A stretch of 64,000 bases of DNA, taken from NCBI RefSeq assembly GCF_029267515.1, contig NZ_JAJUIS010000001.1, positions 1 through 64,000 on the forward strand. The letters run 5' to 3'. Below, one piece after another: positions 38,059 to 46,634 of the stretch (position 1 is the stretch's first letter; each line of letters begins with the position of its first letter). Both the position numbers and the translations under genes were made by a program. The DNA comes from Seleniivibrio woodruffii (lineage in GTDB: Bacteria > Chrysiogenota > Deferribacteres > Deferribacterales > Geovibrionaceae). Under the pieces are notes generated by a model, which saw nothing but the letters and a program-made list of their open reading frames with translations, searched no databases and was not told the origin of the DNA.

Positions 38059-38302
38059 CGTTTTCTCCGGTTTTCTGGGCAATGAACTTGTCCATGGAAT
38101 CTTTAGAGTCGAAGTAGTACACCTTGTCGTACAGCTTCACCTTGAACTCTGTGTCCTTGCTGACATAGGTTCCGGTGATGGGATCCACCGCCGTTTCAAG
38201 TGGTTTCGCCGCCTCCTCCCTGACCTTTTTCAGGTCTTCCGGCTTACGGAAAAGTTTGAATGCTACAAACGCAATGAGAATGAATAGAAGTAATTTAACC
38301 AT
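38042..38302 (-). CDS. Small membrane-anchored YHS-like protein
   Basis: 86 residues: one N-terminal membrane helix ([15 protein letters not shown]), a charged linker, then [14 protein letters not shown] and [16 protein letters not shown]. The second half resembles small YHS/TRASH-like proteins, but the usual metal-binding cysteines are replaced (DPITGTYV where CPVCGTYV is common). Function unknown. It is tightly packed between jag and talC. Confidence 0.75.
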   Translation of the reverse strand: MVKLLLFILIAFVAFKLFRKPEDLKKVREEAAKPLETAVDPITGTYVSKDTEFKVKLYDKVYYFDSKDSMDKFIAQKTGENDETVS

Positions 38303-38304
38303 AG

Positions 38305-39048
38305 TTAATCTTCCTGTGTTCCCTCTGCATCCTCTTTAGGAGCTTCCGGGGTTGAATTATTGTTGTCACGGTTGTCATTTCTGGGACGGAAAGGACGTCT
38401 GCCGCCATCTCTGGGTGCTCCGCCTTTGCGTTCGGGTACGATGAGTATCTCTTTAAGATGCCCCTCGCCTTTGCTCACCGTGCTGATTCCTTTTATCTGT
38501 TTGAGCGCAATGTGTATTTCCTTGCGCACCATAGTCACCATGGGAGCCATTTTTATTGGCTTTCCGGTTCTGCGTACCGTTTTTGCCAGTTTGATAGCCT
38601 TGTCTTTAAGCTGTTCAACCACTCTGTCGCGGTAGTCTTCAACGTCAACGATGAACGTTCCCTCATTGTCGTCCCAGCCCACCATGCGGTTAAGGAGAAA
38701 CTGCATAGCATCAAGCATCTGAGCATTTTTGCCTATAAGCAGTTTCGAATCAGGAGAGATAATATTGTAAATAACGTCGGGATGCCTGAACTTGGTTTCG
38801 ATTGTAATCTCGTGAAAACCCGCCCTCTCCAGAAGTTCGGACAGAACAAGTCTGCCCTTGCGTTTGAAGAACTCCACGTCGTTAAATTTTATTTTGACCA
38901 GTGCGTTTTTTCCGCCGAAGCCTAAAAAACCCTTGCTGCCCGCCTCAAGTGTTTCATATGTTATGAAATCCTTGGGTATATTGTTTTCCGAAAGGAAATT
39001 CGCAACAGCTTCCTCTGCGGTTTTCCCTTCTATTTCAAAATATTTCAT
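38305..39048 (-). CDS. jag: Jag/KhpB RNA-binding protein (KH-R3H)
   Basis: 247 residues: Jag-N domain (MKYFEIEGKTAEEAVANFL), KH domain with LLIGKNAQMLDAMQFLLNRM, R3H domain (RKEIHIALKQIKGISTVSKG) and an Arg/Asn-rich tail ending in acidic residues. Jag proteins bind RNA and are commonly encoded after yidC, as here with an 18-nt gap. Its targets are not known. Confidence 0.93.
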   Translation of the reverse strand: MKYFEIEGKTAEEAVANFLSENNIPKDFITYETLEAGSKGFLGFGGKNALVKIKFNDVEFFKRKGRLVLSELLERAGFHEITIETKFRHPDVIYNIISPDSKLLIGKNAQMLDAMQFLLNRMVGWDDNEGTFIVDVEDYRDRVVEQLKDKAIKLAKTVRRTGKPIKMAPMVTMVRKEIHIALKQIKGISTVSKGEGHLKEILIVPERKGGAPRDGGRRPFRPRNDNRDNNNSTPEAPKEDAEGTQED

Positions 39049-39066
39049 AAAGATTCAGTCTCCGTT

Positions 39067-40569
39067 TTAAGCAGCCTTTTTGTTGATGTAGTACTGCTGT
39101 GCTATTGAAAGCACGTTGTTTGTAAGCCAGTATACCACCAGACCCGCCGGAAATGTAAGGAACATGAAGGTAAAAATAAGCGGCATCAGCATAAAAACTT
39201 TCTGCTGAATGGGATCCTGCACACTGCTGGGTGTCATTTTCTGCTGTAGAAACATTGTTGCGCCCATTATGATGGGTGTTATGTAGTATGGGTCTTTCAT
39301 GGAAAGGTCAACTATCCAGCCGAAAAAGGGCGCGCCCTGAAGCTCGATGGCGAGCAGCAGGGTTTTATAAAGAGCGAAGAATATCGGTATCTGGAGTATC
39401 ATGGGGAGGCATCCGCCAAGCGGGCTGACGCCTTCTTTTTTGTAGAGTTCCATCATAGCCTGATTTAGCTTCTCTTTGTCCGCACTGAATTTCTCTTTCA
39501 GTTCGTTCATCTTGGGAGCCAGTGAACCCATTTTTTTCATACTGACCATACTTTTGTGAGTAAGCGGCAAAGTGAGCACTTTAACGACTATGGTGAGCAG
39601 TATGATAGCTATACCGTAGTTGTGGACGTATCCGAAAATAAGATTCAGGAAATAGAGCATGGGGATTGCAATGAAAGCGAATATGCCGAAGTCGATGCTT
39701 TTTTCAAGTTTAAGGTGGTAGGCTTTAAGCAGTTCGTATTCCTTCGGACCGACGTAGATGTTGAAATCCACAACCTGTCTTGATGCGGGGTTAACCTGAA
39801 CCGAGGTGTCGCCGTAGATATCAGCCGTTTTGTTTCTGGGGACAATCTCGCCTTTTGTGAACGAGTTTGTTATAGCCGCCAGATAATATTTCGATGTGTA
39901 ACCTATCCAGACGGGTTTGTCATAGGAGACGGTTTCGTCCAGTTTCTCTGCTTTTTCGGTTCTCAGCTTCTTGCCGTCGAACATAAGCGGTCCGCCGAAG
40001 GTATATTTGTCTTCGCGCAGAGCCTGATTGATACCGCCTGTCATACCCATGCGGATGGGGACTTCGAGTGTTTTTCCGCCGATGTTGCTGACAGTAACCC
40101 TGCCGCTGACAAGATAGCTTGATTTGCTGATAACATATGTTTTGTCCACAACCATTTCGCCCTGAGAACCGGAAAAAGTCACGGTGATGTTTTCAGCATC
40201 CTCTTTTTTAGAGGGTTTATAGCTGTTTACAAGGGGAACGGTTATGAATAGGGAGTCGTCTGTTTTGCTGTCGAAAATGATGTCCTGAAGAGGTTTGCCT
40301 TCATAGGCAAGCACCTGAGCGCTTTTGATGTTACCTGTGTTCTGGTTGAAGGTGAATTTTGCGATTGGCGTCTGAACATCAAATGTAACAACTTTTTCCT
40401 TAACTTTCGGAGTGTTGTCCACAGTGAGCTTGACAGAAGGCTCCTGTGTTTTTGCTTTTTCGGTCTGCTCTGTTTTCTGCACAGGGGGAGCTTTTGGTGC
40501 GAAGAAGGTCTGGAAACCGATCAGTACCAGAGCGCTGAGACCGAAAGCCAGAATTAAATTCTTATTCAT
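39067..40569 (-). CDS. yidC: Membrane protein insertase YidC
   Basis: 500 residues: N-terminal membrane helix, large periplasmic beta domain (about 60-290), then the conserved insertase helices with LTHKSMVSMKKMGSLAPKM, KEGVSPLGGCLPMILQIPIF and FPAGLVVYWLTNN. The periplasmic domain is of the Gram-negative form. It inserts inner-membrane proteins, including respiratory subunits, alone or with SecYEG. In operon with yidD, rnpA and rpmH upstream. Confidence 0.97.
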   Translation of the reverse strand: MNKNLILAFGLSALVLIGFQTFFAPKAPPVQKTEQTEKAKTQEPSVKLTVDNTPKVKEKVVTFDVQTPIAKFTFNQNTGNIKSAQVLAYEGKPLQDIIFDSKTDDSLFITVPLVNSYKPSKKEDAENITVTFSGSQGEMVVDKTYVISKSSYLVSGRVTVSNIGGKTLEVPIRMGMTGGINQALREDKYTFGGPLMFDGKKLRTEKAEKLDETVSYDKPVWIGYTSKYYLAAITNSFTKGEIVPRNKTADIYGDTSVQVNPASRQVVDFNIYVGPKEYELLKAYHLKLEKSIDFGIFAFIAIPMLYFLNLIFGYVHNYGIAIILLTIVVKVLTLPLTHKSMVSMKKMGSLAPKMNELKEKFSADKEKLNQAMMELYKKEGVSPLGGCLPMILQIPIFFALYKTLLLAIELQGAPFFGWIVDLSMKDPYYITPIIMGATMFLQQKMTPSSVQDPIQQKVFMLMPLIFTFMFLTFPAGLVVYWLTNNVLSIAQQYYINKKAA

Positions 40570-40600
40570 TATGAATTATCCTCCGAGGGTCTTCCTGTTT

Positions 40601-40843
40601 TTACTTAACGGGGTCGTATCCGCCCTTTGAAAGGGGCGAACAGCGTAAGATACGCCACACTGCCATGAGCGTACCCTTGACAAGCCCTTTTTTACGCAGC
40701 GCCTCCACTGCATAGTCCGAGCAGGAGGGGTAGAACCTGCATCTGTTGCCGAGCAGGGGGGAGATGAAAAGTTTATATAGTCGTATCAGAAATATTATCG
40801 GTCTTCTTAAATCCAATATCTGCCGCAAGGCTGATAACTTCAT
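40601..40843 (-). CDS. yidD: Membrane protein insertion efficiency factor YidD
   Basis: 80 residues with the family core [20 protein letters not shown] and [15 protein letters not shown]. Annotated from the ATG at 40843, it overlaps rnpA by 71 nt. A TTG at the Leu of QILDLRRP would shorten the overlap to about 40 nt. Neither has a strong ribosome site, so translational coupling to rnpA is likely. Confidence 0.9.
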   Translation of the reverse strand: MKLSALRQILDLRRPIIFLIRLYKLFISPLLGNRCRFYPSCSDYAVEALRKKGLVKGTLMAVWRILRCSPLSKGGYDPVK

Positions 40844-41150
40844 CTCTCAGTTCACCGTATTCTGCGCTGGCACATGCCGGCAATGCACGCAGCACTATGT
40901 CTTGACAGCAGGGAAATATCTGTCGGTTTTTGCGGAAAATCTCTCTCAGTCGGCGTTTGATCAGGTTTCGGACCACCGCCCGCTTGTCAACTTTCTTGCT
41001 GACGGTGATACCGACCCTTGTGCGGTCTTCCTTATTATATAGATAGTGGATACAGACGAATCTGCCCTGTTTCTTTTTTCCCTGTCTGAAGACCCTTTCA
41101 AAATCCCGCGCTGCCCTTATGCGATCCTGTCCAGGAAAGCGTTCGGACAT
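40773..41150 (-). CDS. rnpA: Ribonuclease P protein component
   Basis: 125 residues with the RnpA core [26 protein letters not shown], which binds the RNase P RNA. It assists 5' processing of tRNAs. The ATG shares its A with the rpmH stop codon (TAATG), the usual tight coupling. Its 3' end lies inside yidD. Confidence 0.96.
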   Translation of the reverse strand: MSERFPGQDRIRAARDFERVFRQGKKKQGRFVCIHYLYNKEDRTRVGITVSKKVDKRAVVRNLIKRRLREIFRKNRQIFPCCQDIVLRALPACASAEYGELRDEVISLAADIGFKKTDNISDTTI

Positions 41151-41290
41151 TAAACGGCGAGACGTTTGCGGCCTTTCGCCCTTCTTCTGGCGATGACTGC
41201 TCTTCCGCCTTTGGTTTTCATTCTTGCCCTGAATCCCTGTGCGCGTTTGCGTTTCAGGTTGCTGGGCTTTCTCATAGTGAGCTGTGCCAT
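41150..41290 (-). CDS. rpmH: 50S ribosomal protein L34
   Basis: 46 residues, very basic: [20 protein letters not shown] then [20 protein letters not shown] and RKRLAV, matching L34 throughout. Too short for ordinary length cut-offs. It is the first gene of the rpmH-rnpA-yidD-yidC-jag-talC operon. Confidence 0.97.
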   Translation of the reverse strand: MAQLTMRKPSNLKRKRAQGFRARMKTKGGRAVIARRRAKGRKRLAV

Positions 41291-41356
41291 TTTAAAAACT
41301 CTCCTTTCTATTTTTAAAGACTAAGGTATTAGCATACTTTTAAACGTAAGCCTGTG

Positions 41357-41385
41357 ATTATATCTGCCGAAGCCTTGTTTGTCAA
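41357..41385 (-). promoter_or_regulatory. Consensus sigma70 promoter of rpmH operon
   Basis: On the minus strand TTGACA (41385-41380), 17-nt spacer, TATAAT (41362-41357), a perfect consensus. Transcription would start near 41350 and give a leader of about 60 nt. Confidence 0.92.
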
Positions 41386-41460
41386 CCGCATATAAAATAA
41401 AAAATGAAGCATATCCGGCGGCAAAGGCGCAGACACCGCAAATTTTCATTATATTTTTTC

Positions 41461-41489
41461 TTGACACAATATTGCATGGCATGTATAAC
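41461..41489 (+). promoter_or_regulatory. Sigma70 promoter of rplU-rpmA
   Basis: TTGACA (41461-41466), 17-nt spacer, TATAAC (41484-41489). Expected start near 41496, exactly at a leader hairpin. Confidence 0.9.
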
Positions 41490-41496
41490 TGATTTC

Positions 41497-41510
41497 CCTG
41501 TTTAGACAGG
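41497..41510 (+). promoter_or_regulatory. Leader hairpin of rplU
   Basis: CCTGT-ttag-ACAGG at the very 5' end of the predicted transcript, before GGAGG at 41517-41521. Many bacteria carry a small conserved stem-loop in the L21 leader that may serve autoregulation; here that is inference. Confidence 0.5.
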
Positions 41511-41531
41511 ATTCGTGGAGGTATGTGAAAA

Positions 41532-41846
41532 ATGTTCGCAATTATAAAGAGCGGCGGCAAACAATATACTGTCAAACCCGGCGACCTGCTGAAGGTTGAC
41601 AGCATCAACGCTGAAGTAGACTCTGACATCCAGATAAGCGATGTCCTCGCAGTCAGCGAAAACGGACAGCTCAACATCGGTAAACCCTTCGTTGCCAAAG
41701 CTGTTGTTACTGCGAAAGTTGTAGATCAGGTTAAGGATGATAAAGTCCTCGTTTTCAAAAGAAGAAGACGTAAAGATTACAAATCAAGATTCGGTCACAG
41801 ATCTCACCTGACCGTACTTAAAATCTCCGACATCAAAGTCGGCTAA
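41532..41846 (+). CDS. rplU: 50S ribosomal protein L21
   Basis: 104 residues starting [18 protein letters not shown] and containing [18 protein letters not shown], diagnostic for L21, a 23S rRNA-binding protein. GGAGG precedes the start. rpmA follows after 11 nt. Confidence 0.97.
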   Translation: MFAIIKSGGKQYTVKPGDLLKVDSINAEVDSDIQISDVLAVSENGQLNIGKPFVAKAVVTAKVVDQVKDDKVLVFKRRRRKDYKSRFGHRSHLTVLKISDIKVG

Positions 41847-41857
41847 GGAGGCGTAAG

Positions 41858-42118
41858 ATGGCTCACAAGAAAGCTGGCGGATCGACCAGAAACGGAAGGG
41901 ACTCCAATTCCAAACGCCTCGGCGTTAAAAAATATGACGGTGAAGTGGTTATCGCAGGAAACATCATCGTCAGACAGCGCGGCACCAAGTTTAAACCCGG
42001 CATCGGCGTTGGCATAGGCAAAGACGACACACTCTTCGCTCTGACTGACGGCTTCGTCAAGTTTCAGGACAGAGGCAGCAAGGGTAAATTCGTTAACATT
42101 CTCTCCGAAAGAGCATAA
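41858..42118 (+). CDS. rpmA: 50S ribosomal protein L27
   Basis: 86 residues: [20 protein letters not shown] and [13 protein letters not shown], typical of L27, whose N-terminus reaches the peptidyl-transferase centre. No N-terminal extension that would need cleavage. A terminator follows immediately. Confidence 0.97.
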   Translation: MAHKKAGGSTRNGRDSNSKRLGVKKYDGEVVIAGNIIVRQRGTKFKPGIGVGIGKDDTLFALTDGFVKFQDRGSKGKFVNILSERA

Positions 42119-42122
42119 CAAC

Positions 42123-42148
42123 AAAGCCCGCTGACAACAGCGGGCTTT
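42123..42148 (+). terminator. Terminator of rplU-rpmA
   Basis: AAAGCCCGCTG-acaa-CAGCGGGCTTT, 11-bp perfect stem with tetraloop, then T residues. It starts 5 nt after the rpmA stop; obg begins 55 nt beyond. Confidence 0.9.
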
Positions 42149-42202
42149 TTTCTTGAGTTTTCAGCGCAAATCCTATAGTTTCAACACATCAGAGGTCTTT
42201 TC

Positions 42203-43225
42203 ATGAAATTTATCGATACATGCGAGATTATGGCAATTGCAGGCAATGGCGGCAACGGCTGCATGAGCTTCCGCAGAGAGGCTTTCGTTCCCAGAGGCGG
42301 ACCGGACGGCGGTAACGGCGGCGACGGAGGAAACGTCATCCTTCAGGCTGACAACTCGAAGCATACCCTTATGGATATCCGCCAGCAGTACCACTACAAA
42401 GCTGAACGCGGTGTGCACGGCAAAGGCAAAGGTATGCACGGGCGGAGGGGCGTTGACCAGATAATAAAGGTGCCCGCAGGAACCATCGTTAAAAACGCTG
42501 AAACCGGTGAAATTCTTGCAGACCTCACAGAAAACGGTCAGCAGGTTGTTGTTGCCAAAGGCGGAAAAGGCGGACGCGGAAACGCAAACTTTATGTCGCC
42601 CACACACAGAGCACCTACCCGCCACGAACCCGGCTTTGAAGGCGAGAGCGTTAAACTCGCGCTGGAGCTTAAACTTATCGCCGACGTGGGCATAATAGGC
42701 TTTCCCAACGCCGGAAAATCAACTTTTATATCAACGGTATCAGCTGCTAAACCTAAAGTTGCGGACTATCCGTTCACAACACTGACTCCACATCTGGGCG
42801 TTGTGAAAGGACACTACGGCAACTCGTTTGTGCTCGCGGACATGCCCGGACTCATCGAAGGCGCTGCAGACGGCATCGGGCTTGGCATACAGTTTCTCAA
42901 ACACATCGAGCGCACAAAAGTGCTGCTTCATCTTATAGACGCTTCCGCCGACGAATCCATGGTTGAAAGATACAAAATTCTGCGCAATGAGCTTGAAAAA
43001 TATGAAGGCGACATTGCGGAAAAGATTGAGGTTATCGGCTCATCTAAAATGGACTCCCCCAATGAAGAGAACCTTGCAGAGTTTGAAGCGTTCCTTCAGA
43101 CTGAACTGCCGGGCACTGTATATTTCCGTTTCTCCTCAATGGCGCAGGAAGGCACCAAAGAGCTTACCGACCACCTTGAAAAAATAATCCGCGAAATGGA
43201 GCAGGAGAGTGAAGAGACTTTCTGA
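42203..43225 (+). CDS. obg: GTPase Obg/CgtA
   Basis: 340 residues: glycine-rich Obg fold (residues 1-158, with GGNGCMSFRREAFVPRGGPD) followed by a G domain with GFPNAGKSTFIS (G1) and DMPGLIEGA (G3). It acts in late 50S assembly and growth control. No C-terminal Obg tail of the firmicute type. It overlaps the next gene by 17 nt. Confidence 0.96.
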   Translation: MKFIDTCEIMAIAGNGGNGCMSFRREAFVPRGGPDGGNGGDGGNVILQADNSKHTLMDIRQQYHYKAERGVHGKGKGMHGRRGVDQIIKVPAGTIVKNAETGEILADLTENGQQVVVAKGGKGGRGNANFMSPTHRAPTRHEPGFEGESVKLALELKLIADVGIIGFPNAGKSTFISTVSAAKPKVADYPFTTLTPHLGVVKGHYGNSFVLADMPGLIEGAADGIGLGIQFLKHIERTKVLLHLIDASADESMVERYKILRNELEKYEGDIAEKIEVIGSSKMDSPNEENLAEFEAFLQTELPGTVYFRFSSMAQEGTKELTDHLEKIIREMEQESEETF

Positions 43226-43649
43226 GATTCTTTCGGCAACAGTCAGCAGGGAGATGCGGGACTACGCCCGCGTTGCCCGCGCGTGGGAAACTTCCTGCGG
43301 CGAGGTCATCGCCCGCATGACGACTGTGCAGAAACTGAAAGCCGGCGTACTGGAGATCGCAGTGCACGATTCAAACTGGGTCACGGAGCTTAACTTCCTT
43401 AAAGGTGAGTTTCTCCAACGTCTCCGAGAAAAGGGAATCCAGACAGACAGTATTCGCTTCTTTTATAAACAGAAACCCGCGCCGGAAGCATACATACATA
43501 TCCCGAAGAAAGAGATGTCCCCAAGGGAGAAACAGTATGCGGACGCTCTTGCAGACGGTATTGAGAAAGAGGAGCTGCGCGAGGCGTTCAGACGCGCAAT
43601 GTATTCTTATTTCACAGTGTATTCTCTTGACGATAAACATAATTATTGA
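43209..43649 (+). CDS. DUF721/DciA-like protein
   Basis: 146 residues. The N-terminal half has WETSCGEVIARMTTVQKLKAG and LEIAVHDSNWVTELNFLK, the pattern of DUF721 proteins. One branch, DciA, loads the replicative helicase DnaB in bacteria without DnaC. The C-terminal half is charged and less conserved. It overlaps obg by 17 nt and precedes def. Confidence 0.78.
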   Translation: MKRLSEILSATVSREMRDYARVARAWETSCGEVIARMTTVQKLKAGVLEIAVHDSNWVTELNFLKGEFLQRLREKGIQTDSIRFFYKQKPAPEAYIHIPKKEMSPREKQYADALADGIEKEELREAFRRAMYSYFTVYSLDDKHNY

Positions 43650-43690
43650 TTTTATACGTAATTCACCTATTCTCTTAAACAGGAGGAACA

Positions 43691-44224
43691 ATGATAAGAA
43701 AAATTCATACTTTTCCGGATGACGTTTTAAGAAAAAAGGCTCAGCCTGTTGAAAATATAGATGTTGAGATTTCAGAACTGCTTAACGATATGACAGAGAC
43801 GATGTATAATCAGAAAGGAGTGGGACTCGCTGCTCCGCAGGTCGGTGTAAGCCTTAGAGTTGTGGTTATAGATACAACTTCCGGCGAACAGCCGGACACG
43901 CTTCTGCACCTTATAAACCCTGAGATAACTTCTGCGGAAGGCGATCAGACAGGTGAAGAAGGATGCCTCAGCATCCCCGGTGAATACGAACCTGTACGCA
44001 GATACAGCAAGGTAACTGTCAAGGCGCTCAACCCTGCCGGAGAGGAGATAGAGTTCGATGCCGAGGGTTTTCTGGCAAGGGCTGTCCAGCACGAGCTTGA
44101 CCACCTTGAGGGAGTGCTCTTCATAGACAGAATACCGCCTTACAAGCGCGACATAGTAAAAAAGCATATTAAACGGCGCATAGCAGACGGTGACTATGGA
44201 ACTGTTGAGGATGTGAAAAGTTAA
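43691..44224 (+). CDS. def: Peptide deformylase
   Basis: 177 residues removing the N-formyl group from new proteins. All three metal-site motifs are present: GVGLAAPQVG, EEGCLSIPG and QHELDHLEG. A ribosome site AGGAGG lies 5 nt upstream of the start. It ends the obg-dciA-def group. Confidence 0.97.
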   Translation: MIRKIHTFPDDVLRKKAQPVENIDVEISELLNDMTETMYNQKGVGLAAPQVGVSLRVVVIDTTSGEQPDTLLHLINPEITSAEGDQTGEEGCLSIPGEYEPVRRYSKVTVKALNPAGEEIEFDAEGFLARAVQHELDHLEGVLFIDRIPPYKRDIVKKHIKRRIADGDYGTVEDVKS

Positions 44225-44278
44225 CTTCCTTTTATTTGTTACAATGCTATAATTTTGTATCATTAAAGGAGTACCGTC

Positions 44279-44803
44279 ATGGTTGAGGCTGTTGCACTGG
44301 CTATTGTAAAAACACTTGCGACCTATCTTTTCAAAACCTACGTCCTTATGACAAATAACGTAAAAATAGACGGAGCGCCATACTGGTATATGAAGAATGT
44401 CAGCTCCTCCGTCTGCGTTTACGACTTCAAACAGGGCGGGCTTGAATCTGTTGACGCTGTTAAGGATTCAACAGCGGCAAAGATGCGCGCTGAACTTTCC
44501 AAAATAATCGAAACAGTTATCTATTCCGAGTTCTCTAACCTTAAAGACCCGAAAGAGAAACAGTTTGTCTACATGTTCAAGAACGACCCGGAAGCGGATA
44601 TTTTCGTAAATCAGAACATTCAGTTTCCCAATCTGGAATATAACAAAAAACAGCGCACAGCTTTTGCACAAGGCTGTATAGAAAAGGACATAATACTTGA
44701 CTACCAGACAAAAAGAGCTGAAAAGATCAAGTATGAACTGACACACAAGCGCGCCGGTGATGCTTTTGATGAGCTGGACAAAGGCGACATTTCCGTACAG
44801 TAG
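44279..44803 (+). CDS. Uncharacterised protein
   Basis: 174 residues that I do not recognise. An N-terminal hydrophobic stretch (VEAVALAIVKTLATYLFKTY) could be a membrane anchor. The remainder is mixed, with a Lys/Glu-rich C-terminus (YQTKRAEKIKYELTHKRAGD). AAAGGAG precedes the ATG. It leads a run of three small plus-strand genes with 6-nt and 1-nt gaps, so the three probably work together at the envelope. Confidence 0.7.
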   Translation: MVEAVALAIVKTLATYLFKTYVLMTNNVKIDGAPYWYMKNVSSSVCVYDFKQGGLESVDAVKDSTAAKMRAELSKIIETVIYSEFSNLKDPKEKQFVYMFKNDPEADIFVNQNIQFPNLEYNKKQRTAFAQGCIEKDIILDYQTKRAEKIKYELTHKRAGDAFDELDKGDISVQ

Positions 44804-44809
44804 GTAATT

Positions 44810-45280
44810 ATGAGATATTTTTTATTGTGCCTCACAGCACTTTTTGCTGTTTCATGCGGCGGTGCAGATAAATCGCCCGTTGCCATTGCAAAGGTTACAT
44901 CTAACGACATGATCCTGCAGGAATATATGTGGCGCTTCGTCTTCCAGACTCCTGCGGAACAGTTGAAAATAATTTTCTCATCAGAGCCGTTTCAACCTCT
45001 GCCATCTGATATAGCTGTCTATGAAACCGACCTTAACGAAGACGGCAAACCGGATTTCATAGCCTCCATAATCCATTTCAGGTATTACGAAAACGGTACT
45101 TATCCCCTCTATATCATGATGCGGGATAATTACGGCGGATATACTCCAACGAAGCTGTCACAGCGCACAGCCAACTTTGACGTGAAGGTTCTGCCGGAAA
45201 AATCCAACGGGATGCAAAATATAATGGTTGACGGCAAGCCTCTTCTTTTCGACGGAAAAACTTATATATCAGGATTCTAA
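44810..45280 (+). CDS. Predicted small lipoprotein
   Basis: 156 residues. The first 16 end LFAVSC, a lipobox with the acylated Cys at 16. The mature part has ETDLNEDGKPDFIASIIHF, which looks like a single FG-GAP/EF-hand-like calcium loop (DLNEDGKPDF). Function unknown. Middle gene of a three-gene unit. Confidence 0.78.
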   Translation: MRYFLLCLTALFAVSCGGADKSPVAIAKVTSNDMILQEYMWRFVFQTPAEQLKIIFSSEPFQPLPSDIAVYETDLNEDGKPDFIASIIHFRYYENGTYPLYIMMRDNYGGYTPTKLSQRTANFDVKVLPEKSNGMQNIMVDGKPLLFDGKTYISGF

Positions 45281-45281
45281 C

Positions 45282-45977
45282 ATGAAAAAACTGTTTGTTC
45301 TTGCTCTGATACTCGTTTCGGCTACAGCCTTTGCCCGTGTTAAGGTTAAAGATCCTATGGTGATAACTGACTCTGTTACGGTTACATCTTCAGCCAAACC
45401 TGACATAATGGAATCGGGAATGACAGTACAGTATAAATCCATAGACTACGCTGAGGTTTCCGCAGCAATGGAGAAGATATCCGGAGCGGTAAAGAAATCT
45501 AATGATATCTGCACCTTCGCAGGATACAGAATATCCCCTGAATATCAGTATACAGACGGTAAGCAGATACCCGACGGCTATATGGGGTTTCTTGATTTTG
45601 ACTGTAAGTTCAACTCCGCACCGGTTTACGAAGCGGTAGTAAATAACGTTTTCACCATAGCAGAGGCAGACAGCGCCTACATGCTTACGTCAAAGCAGAT
45701 CCGCTGGTCGGTCTCACGCAAGGTGCTTGACGCTCTGCGCTCACAGATGAAGATAGATGCCATAAGAACTGTGCTCAGAACAGCAAGGGAGTATTCCAGA
45801 GTCTCAGGGCTTCGCTGCACCGCCAAGGACATAAATCTTGAATATAACGACTTTGTACCTGCCGCAAGAGAATACAGCGCTGTAAGAGCCAGCAAAGCCG
45901 CCGTACAGGTCAGCGAGCCGGACAAGACAGATCAGACGGTTTCCCTGTCGGTCAAATACAACTACGTATGCAGATAG
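45282..45977 (+). CDS. Exported protein, possibly SIMPL-like
   Basis: 231 residues with a Sec signal peptide (MKKLFVLALILVSATAFA). The mature protein is of mixed alpha/beta type and ends SLSVKYNYVCR. Its general pattern (paired strands, SVKY near the end) resembles SIMPL/DUF541 periplasmic proteins, but the match is weak. Start at 45282 rather than the longer frame at 45228, because the signal peptide begins there. Confidence 0.72.
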   Translation: MKKLFVLALILVSATAFARVKVKDPMVITDSVTVTSSAKPDIMESGMTVQYKSIDYAEVSAAMEKISGAVKKSNDICTFAGYRISPEYQYTDGKQIPDGYMGFLDFDCKFNSAPVYEAVVNNVFTIAEADSAYMLTSKQIRWSVSRKVLDALRSQMKIDAIRTVLRTAREYSRVSGLRCTAKDINLEYNDFVPAAREYSAVRASKAAVQVSEPDKTDQTVSLSVKYNYVCR

Positions 45978-45979
45978 TT

Positions 45980-46552
45980 TTAAGCGCCTGTTCCGTCGGC
46001 AAGGTTTGAAAGAACTATCTCTCCGGTTTTTACCACACAGCCCCTGCCTATACGAACGTTTGAGGCTATCACTGCGCCTGCTCCAATGGTTGTTTCACTG
46101 CCGACAGTGACTCCGGTCGCAAGTACGGCACCCGCGCCAACGTTCACGCCGTATTCAAGTATACAGTCGCTTTCAATCACCGCACGCGTACCGATTATGC
46201 ACGCCTTTCCGCATACTGCCGAGTGATTTATCATAGTTCCTGCAAGGATAACACTGCCCTCGCCTATTGATGCGTTATCCGATATCCATGCCGCAGGATG
46301 CACAATGGGCAGAACCTTTGCCTTTATCATTTTAAGTTCGTTGAAAAGAAGTGTTCTTATTCTGTTGTCAGTGATAGCAAGGATAACCCTGTCATCCGTT
46401 ACTATCTCCTCTTCGCTGATAACCTTTATATGGTTAAAGCCTGCGCATCTTGTGTCGGAAACCGCAAGCCCGTCAATCTGTATCCCGTTAAGTACAGCCG
46501 CGTCATACACAGCCTTTGCATATACGCCCGCGCCTATAATATATGTTGCCAT
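45980..46552 (-). CDS. PglD/NeuD-type sugar O- or N-acyltransferase
   Basis: 190 residues: N-terminal Rossmann-like domain (YIIGAGVYAKAVYDAA) followed by hexapeptide repeats (IGEGSVILAGTMINHSAV, GVNVGAGAVLATGVTVGS, IGAGAVIASNVRIGRG) forming a left-handed beta helix. Such enzymes acetylate nucleotide-linked sugars for surface glycans. The catalytic His is probably in MINHSAV. No other sugar genes are close by, and it lies convergent with the gene at 45282. Confidence 0.85.
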   Translation of the reverse strand: MATYIIGAGVYAKAVYDAAVLNGIQIDGLAVSDTRCAGFNHIKVISEEEIVTDDRVILAITDNRIRTLLFNELKMIKAKVLPIVHPAAWISDNASIGEGSVILAGTMINHSAVCGKACIIGTRAVIESDCILEYGVNVGAGAVLATGVTVGSETTIGAGAVIASNVRIGRGCVVKTGEIVLSNLADGTGA

Positions 46553-46589
46553 AAAACACCCTGTATTGTTTTGGGGATACTATAACAAA

Positions 46590-46614
46590 AAAGCCCGCTT
46601 TGAAAGCGGGCTTT
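46590..46614 (-). terminator. Terminator between ferritin-like gene and acyltransferase
   Basis: AAAGCCCGCTT-tga-AAGCGGGCTTT, 11-bp stem. On the minus strand it runs into TTTTTTG after the ferritin-like gene. Confidence 0.85.
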
Positions 46615-46634
46615 TCATATTATGGAAGATTATT

